Shown here: positions 59,887 to 64,000 of the stretch, one piece after another | How positions within the stretch are numbered: the first letter of the stretch is position 1 | How the letters are laid out: the number at the start of each line of letters is the position of its first letter | From: Streptomyces sp. NRRL F-5123 | Lineage (GTDB): Bacteria; Actinomycetota; Actinomycetes; Streptomycetales; Streptomycetaceae | Assembly: GCF_000721495.1 (NCBI RefSeq) | Contig: NZ_JOHY01000009.1 | Coordinates: 124,001-188,000, forward strand | Reading direction: 5' to 3' | Length of the DNA: 64,000 bases | Program-made: the position numbers and the translations under genes | The notes under the pieces: generated by a model | What the model was told of the DNA's origin: nothing | Databases searched by the model: none | What the model saw: only the letters and a program-made list of their open reading frames with translations

Positions 59887-62754
59887 GTGAACCGAAAGCC
59901 CCACACTTTCGGCCGACGCCGAATGATCCGACCACCAGCCCTGGCTACTGCGGCGCTGCTCGCGGCCGCCGTACTGGTCCCCGCCGTCTCCCCCACGGCC
60001 GCTTCGGCGGCGACGGCGACCACCGCGTGGCAGAACGGCAGTTACCACGTGGACACGCCCAACGTGGTGCGCCGCTCCGACATCGTGCTGGGCTCGCCCA
60101 ACTCGCAGGCCGCGCAGTCGCTGCCGCTCGGCAACGGCTCGCTCGGCGTCGCCGCGTGGGCGGCCGGCGGCTTCACCGCGCAGCTCAACCGGGCCGACAC
60201 GCTGCCCGGCCGCAAGTCGCCGGGCCAGGTGCAGATTCCCGGCCTGTCCAAGCTCACCGGCGCCTCGGACTTCAAGGGCACCCTGGACCTCTACACCGGG
60301 GTGCTCACCGAGTCCGGCGGCGGCATGACGCTCAAGGCGTGGGTGTCGGCCACCAAGGACGAGCTGGTCGTCGACGTGACCGGCGCCGACCCGAACACCG
60401 CGCAGTCCGCGACCGTCAGCCTGTGGTCGGGCCGCAGCCCGCAGGCCGCCGCGTCCGGTGCGATCGGCACGCTCGCCGAGACCTGGGTGGACAACCAGGA
60501 GGCCGGCTGGTCCGGGAAGACGTTCGGCTCGCTCGCCGCGCTGTCGGCCGGCGGCCGCAACGTGTCGGCGCGGGTGGTCGGCAACACCCAGGTGAAGGTC
60601 GACTTCACGCCGAACACCGACGGGTCGTACCGCGTCGTCGTGGGCTCGCCGACCTGGACCGGTGGCAACGCCGCCGGCACCGCGTCGGGCCTGCTGGGCT
60701 CGGACGCGACCGCCGCCGAGTCGTCGCTGCTCGGCTCGCAGCAGTCGTGGTGGGCCAACTACTGGGCGAGCACCGGCATCCTGGAGGCCGAGTCGGCCGA
60801 CGGCCAGGCCCAGTACATGGAGTCGCTGCGCACGATCTACCTCTTCATGGAGGCCGCCTCGATGCGCGCGACCGTCCCGGGCAGCCAGGCGGGTGTGGCC
60901 GACATGTTCAACTTCGGCCAGGACCACCAGAACTGGACGCCCTCGGCGACCTGGCTGTGGAATCTGCGCACCCAGATCTCGGCGAACATGTCCTCGGGCA
61001 ACTTCGCCCTCAACATCCCGATCTTCAACCTCTACCAGAACAGCCTCGCCGGCATCGAGGCGTGGACGAAGCAGCAGATGGGCGGCCTCCCCGGCGCCTG
61101 CGTGCCCGAGGTCATGCGCTTCAACGGCAACGGCGGCGACCCGGGCGCCGGCGCCAACGGGGCCTGCAGCCGGCCCGGCAGCCCCAACTGGAACGCCCTG
61201 AACGTCACGTCGGGCGCGGAGATCAGCCTGTACGTGTGGCGGCAGTACCAGGACACCGGCGACCTGAACTTCCTGCGCACCTACTATCCGCTGATGAAGG
61301 ACTCGGCGGTCTTCCTGCTCGCATACCAGAAGGTCGGCTCCGACGGGAAGCTGCACGCGGTCGCCAACGCGCACGAGACCCAGTGGGCGGTGCAGGACCC
61401 GACCACCGACCTCGCGGCGGACGCGGCCCTCTTCCCGGTGGTGGTCAAGGCGGCGCAGCTGCTGAACACCGGCGACACCACCCTGATCAGCCAGCTCACC
61501 ACCGCCCAGGGCCAGATACCGGACTGGGCGCGTACGGACTACGGCCGCACGCAGGTGCTGCCGCCGTCCGCGGACGCCCAGGGCAACGACATGATCGCGG
61601 ACTCCTACCAGCCCACCGCGACGATCAGGAACAGCGAGAACATCGGCCTGGAGCCGGTGTGGCCGTACAACCTCGTCACCGACGAGCCGGGCGCGCTGCA
61701 CGACCTGGGCGTGCGCACGTACAACCACCGGCCGGTGACGGGCGGCAACGACTGGAGCATGGACGCGATCGACGCGGCCCGGCTGGGGCTGGCGAGCGAG
61801 GTCGCGGCCAGGCTGGTGTCCATCACGCAGGGCCACCAGGTCTACATCAACGGCCTGGCCGACCTCGGCAACAGCGTGGGCACGGAAGGCTACATCGAGC
61901 AGATCTCGGGGGTCGCCACCGCGCTGGACGAGGCGCTGGTGCAGGACTACGACGGGCTGCTGCGGATCGCACCCGCGTGGCCGTCCGGCTGGGACGTCAG
62001 CGGCACGGTGTCGGTGCAGGGCAACACCAAGGTCGATGTCCAGGTGCAGGGCGGCACCCCGGTCACGGTCGCCATCCAGGCCGGGTCGTCGCAGACCATG
62101 CGCGTGCGCAACCCCTGGCCGGGCCAGGCGATCCAGGTCGTGAACGGGTCGTCGGGCGCCGTCGTGGTGTCCTCCACCACCGCGGGCACCGTCAGCGTGC
62201 CCGTCTCGTCCGGCCAGTCGTACCTGGTCGAGCGCACCGGCACGCCGACGGCCTCGCTGCCGTACGCCCAGGTCGGCGGCTCGCCCGCGACCGCCGCCAG
62301 ACACCTGGGCAACGTGCAGATCGGCCTCGACGGCGGAGGCGGCACCAGCCCCGGCAACGGCAGCGTCATCAGCCTGCGGGCGCACGCCAACGGCGACTAC
62401 GTCACGGCCGATGACGCCGGCGCGTCGCCGCTGATCGCCAACCGCACGGCGATCGGGCCGTGGGAGCAGTTCGACGAGATCGACGCGGGCGGCGGCTACA
62501 TCGCGCTGCGCGCGCACGCCGACAACAAGTACGTCACCGCCGACAACGCGGGAGCCGCGCCGCTGCTGGCGAAGGTCGACGCGGTCGGGACGTGGGAGCA
62601 GTTCCAGCTGATCCACAACGGTGACGGCAGCGTCAGCCTCAAGGCGCGCGTCAACGGCGACTACGTGACCGCGGAGAGTGCCGGCGCGCAGCCGCTCATC
62701 GCCAACCGCACGGCGATCGGCCCCTGGGAGGAGTTCGACCTGATCACCAACTGA
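59887..62754 (+). CDS. Secreted GH95-like glycoside hydrolase with fascin-like repeats
   Basis: A 955-residue exoprotein. A signal peptide (about 1-40, ending ASA) precedes a beta-sandwich domain with LGNGSLGVAAWAAGG and an (alpha/alpha)6 barrel like GH95-type enzymes (DMFNFGQDHQNWTP, NIPIFNLYQNSL, ANAHETQWAVQDPTTD, GNDWSMDA). The last 130 residues are three repeats of about 42 residues (ISLRAHANGDYVTADDAG, IALRAHADNKYVTADNAG, VSLKARVNGDYVTAESAG), a beta-trefoil fascin-type module likely to bind glycan. Substrate not clear; fucosidase-type is possible. GTG 59887 with AGGAGG upstream. Confidence 0.8.
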   Translation: MNRKPHTFGRRRMIRPPALATAALLAAAVLVPAVSPTAASAATATTAWQNGSYHVDTPNVVRRSDIVLGSPNSQAAQSLPLGNGSLGVAAWAAGGFTAQLNRADTLPGRKSPGQVQIPGLSKLTGASDFKGTLDLYTGVLTESGGGMTLKAWVSATKDELVVDVTGADPNTAQSATVSLWSGRSPQAAASGAIGTLAETWVDNQEAGWSGKTFGSLAALSAGGRNVSARVVGNTQVKVDFTPNTDGSYRVVVGSPTWTGGNAAGTASGLLGSDATAAESSLLGSQQSWWANYWASTGILEAESADGQAQYMESLRTIYLFMEAASMRATVPGSQAGVADMFNFGQDHQNWTPSATWLWNLRTQISANMSSGNFALNIPIFNLYQNSLAGIEAWTKQQMGGLPGACVPEVMRFNGNGGDPGAGANGACSRPGSPNWNALNVTSGAEISLYVWRQYQDTGDLNFLRTYYPLMKDSAVFLLAYQKVGSDGKLHAVANAHETQWAVQDPTTDLAADAALFPVVVKAAQLLNTGDTTLISQLTTAQGQIPDWARTDYGRTQVLPPSADAQGNDMIADSYQPTATIRNSENIGLEPVWPYNLVTDEPGALHDLGVRTYNHRPVTGGNDWSMDAIDAARLGLASEVAARLVSITQGHQVYINGLADLGNSVGTEGYIEQISGVATALDEALVQDYDGLLRIAPAWPSGWDVSGTVSVQGNTKVDVQVQGGTPVTVAIQAGSSQTMRVRNPWPGQAIQVVNGSSGAVVVSSTTAGTVSVPVSSGQSYLVERTGTPTASLPYAQVGGSPATAARHLGNVQIGLDGGGGTSPGNGSVISLRAHANGDYVTADDAGASPLIANRTAIGPWEQFDEIDAGGGYIALRAHADNKYVTADNAGAAPLLAKVDAVGTWEQFQLIHNGDGSVSLKARVNGDYVTAESAGAQPLIANRTAIGPWEEFDLITN

Positions 62755-62775
62755 CCTCCCGCACAGGGCATGCAG

Positions 62776-62813
62776 CGTGCCGCGTCCGGCAACAGCACTA
62801 CGGGCGCGGCACG
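62776..62813. terminator. Inverted repeat between the hydrolase and poxB
   Basis: Perfect 9-base arms (62776-62784, 62805-62813) with a 20-base loop, 21 bases after the hydrolase stop and overlapping the end of convergent poxB. Confidence 0.4.
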
Positions 62814-64000
62814 TTGCGCAGGTTCGAACGGGCCATCTGCACCATCTTGCCGACCCCGCCGTCCAGCACCACCTTGCCGACCGACAGCGCGAAGCCGCCG
62901 ATCTGCTCGCCGGTGATCTTCGGCGGGAGGGACAGCGCGTGCGGGTCGGTCACCACGTCGACCAGCGCCGGGCCCTTGTGCCGGAAGGCGTCCCGCAGCG
63001 CCGAGCGGAGCTCCTTCGGCTTCTCCACCCGCACCCCGTACGCGCCCGCCGCGCGCGCCACCGCCGCGAAGTCGGGGTTGTGGTTGGTGGTCCCGTACGC
63101 GGGCAGGCCCTCGACCATCATCTCCAGCTCGACCATGCCGAGCGAGGAGTTGTCGAACAGCACGACCTTCACCGGCAGGTCGTACTGCACGAGGGTGAGG
63201 AAGTCGCCCATCAGCATGCTGAAGCCGCCGTCGCCGGACATCGACACGACCTGGCGCCCGCGATCCAGGAACTGCGCGCCGATTGCCTGCGGCAGCGCGT
63301 TGGCCATCGAGCCGTGCGTGAACGAACCGATGACCCGGCGGCGGCCGTTGGGCGTCAGGTAGCGGGCCGCCCAGACGTTGCACATGCCGGTGTCGACGGT
63401 GAAGACCGCGTCGTCGTCGGCCTCCTCGTCCAGCACCGAGGCCACGTACTCGGGGTGGATCGGCCGGTGCCTGTCGACCTTGCGGGTGTAGGCCTTGACG
63501 ACGCCCTCCAGCGCGTCGCTGTGCTTCTTCAGCATCCGGTCCAGGAAGCGCCGGTCGGTCTTCTCCCGCACCTTCGGGGTCAGGCAGCGCAGCGTCTCGC
63601 CGACGTCCCCCCACACCGCCAGGTCCAACTTCGAACGGCGGCCGAGGTGTTCGGGCCGCATGTCGACCTGGACGATCGCCACGTCGTCGGGCAGGAAGGC
63701 GTTGTACGGGAAGTCGGTGCCCAGCAGGATCAGCAGGTCGCACTCGTGCATCGCCTCGTACGCCGCCCCGTAGCCGAGCAGGCCGCTCATGCCGACGTCG
63801 TAGGGGTTGTCGAACTGGATCCATTCCTTGCCGCGCAGCGCGTGCCCCACGGGTGACTTGACGCGCTCGGCGAAGGCCATCACCTCGTCGTGCGCACCCG
63901 CCGTGCCGCTGCCGCAGAAGAGGGTGATCCGCCGGGCGCCGTCCACCATACGGGCCAGCGCGTCGAGTTCGGCGTCGCCCGGTCGCACGGTGGGGCGGCG
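62798..64000 (-). CDS. poxB: Pyruvate dehydrogenase (quinone), PoxB; N-terminal part outside window
   Basis: The last 400 or so residues of a thiamine-diphosphate enzyme that oxidatively decarboxylates pyruvate to acetate at the membrane. The middle FAD-type domain (LLILLGTDFPYNAFLPDDVAIVQVD) and the C-terminal TPP domain (MSGDGGFSMLMGDFLTLVQYDLPVKVVLFDN, the GDG..N motif) are present. The frame is open to base 64000, so the start lies beyond the window. The gene converges with the large hydrolase. Confidence 0.92.
   Translation of the reverse strand, partial: RRPTVRPGDAELDALARMVDGARRITLFCGSGTAGAHDEVMAFAERVKSPVGHALRGKEWIQFDNPYDVGMSGLLGYGAAYEAMHECDLLILLGTDFPYNAFLPDDVAIVQVDMRPEHLGRRSKLDLAVWGDVGETLRCLTPKVREKTDRRFLDRMLKKHSDALEGVVKAYTRKVDRHRPIHPEYVASVLDEEADDDAVFTVDTGMCNVWAARYLTPNGRRRVIGSFTHGSMANALPQAIGAQFLDRGRQVVSMSGDGGFSMLMGDFLTLVQYDLPVKVVLFDNSSLGMVELEMMVEGLPAYGTTNHNPDFAAVARAAGAYGVRVEKPKELRSALRDAFRHKGPALVDVVTDPHALSLPPKITGEQIGGFALSVGKVVLDGGVGKMVQMARSNLRNVPRP

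Overview
The window is a 64 kb piece of a very GC-rich actinobacterial chromosome, almost certainly from Streptomyces or a close relative. The support is gene content (a Das-type chitooligosaccharide locus, AllR/AllB, PucR/Xdh and a DUF5955 protein), frequent GTG starts, ATGA/GTGA overlaps inside operons, and promoters that appear to give leaderless mRNAs. I see no tRNA, rRNA, CRISPR array, insertion sequence or phage gene. The first gene (sugar-binding protein) and the last (PoxB) are cut by the window edges.

Layout. 1-4008: ABC sugar importer plus a GH1 beta-glucosidase. 4055-16831: nitrogen salvage from purines, with allantoinase, its IclR-type regulator, malate synthase and an operon for urate breakdown, interrupted by a degenerate membrane kinase and a MobA-like protein. 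17273-24617: mixed genes (zinc-ribbon/nuclease-fold protein, acyl-CoA synthetase, GAF-LuxR regulator, LysE and MFS exporters). 24618-29730: a GntR regulator divergent from a DasABC-like importer with a GH20 hexosaminidase, followed by a CBM3-GH16 enzyme (29847) and a sigma factor fused to a GH128-like hydrolase (31456). 33533-38901: winged-helix protein, truncated DUF4132 protein, MFS/ArsR pair. 38990-45902: XdhC, three-subunit xanthine dehydrogenase and PucR. 47253-53270: an OleA/OleC/OleD-like cluster with a P450 and a glycosyltransferase. 53389-64000: sensor kinase, GntR regulator, iron-regulated FhuF-like protein, DUF2637 protein, SDR, anti-sigma-type ATPase, large secreted glycoside hydrolase and PoxB.

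How the parts fit. Guanine-type bases and xanthine are converted to urate, allantoin and allantoate by the deaminase, Xdh, PucL, UraH, UraD and AllB. Later steps would give glyoxylate, which AceB condenses to malate. The allB-allR gap and the aceB upstream region share a 17-bp motif, which points to AllR control of both. No allantoicase or ureidoglycolate enzyme lies in the window. A second theme is polysaccharide use: beta-glucosides, chitin fragments and beta-glucans.

The most notable features are (i) the Ole-like cluster without OleB, a plausible beta-lactone pathway, whose inter-gene gaps are filled by dispersed non-coding repeats, one with a small palindromic element inserted in it; (ii) the sigma factor/ZAS-like motif/membrane/GH128 fusion; (iii) a pseudokinase lacking all three classical catalytic residues; (iv) several operator-like palindromes overlapping promoters.
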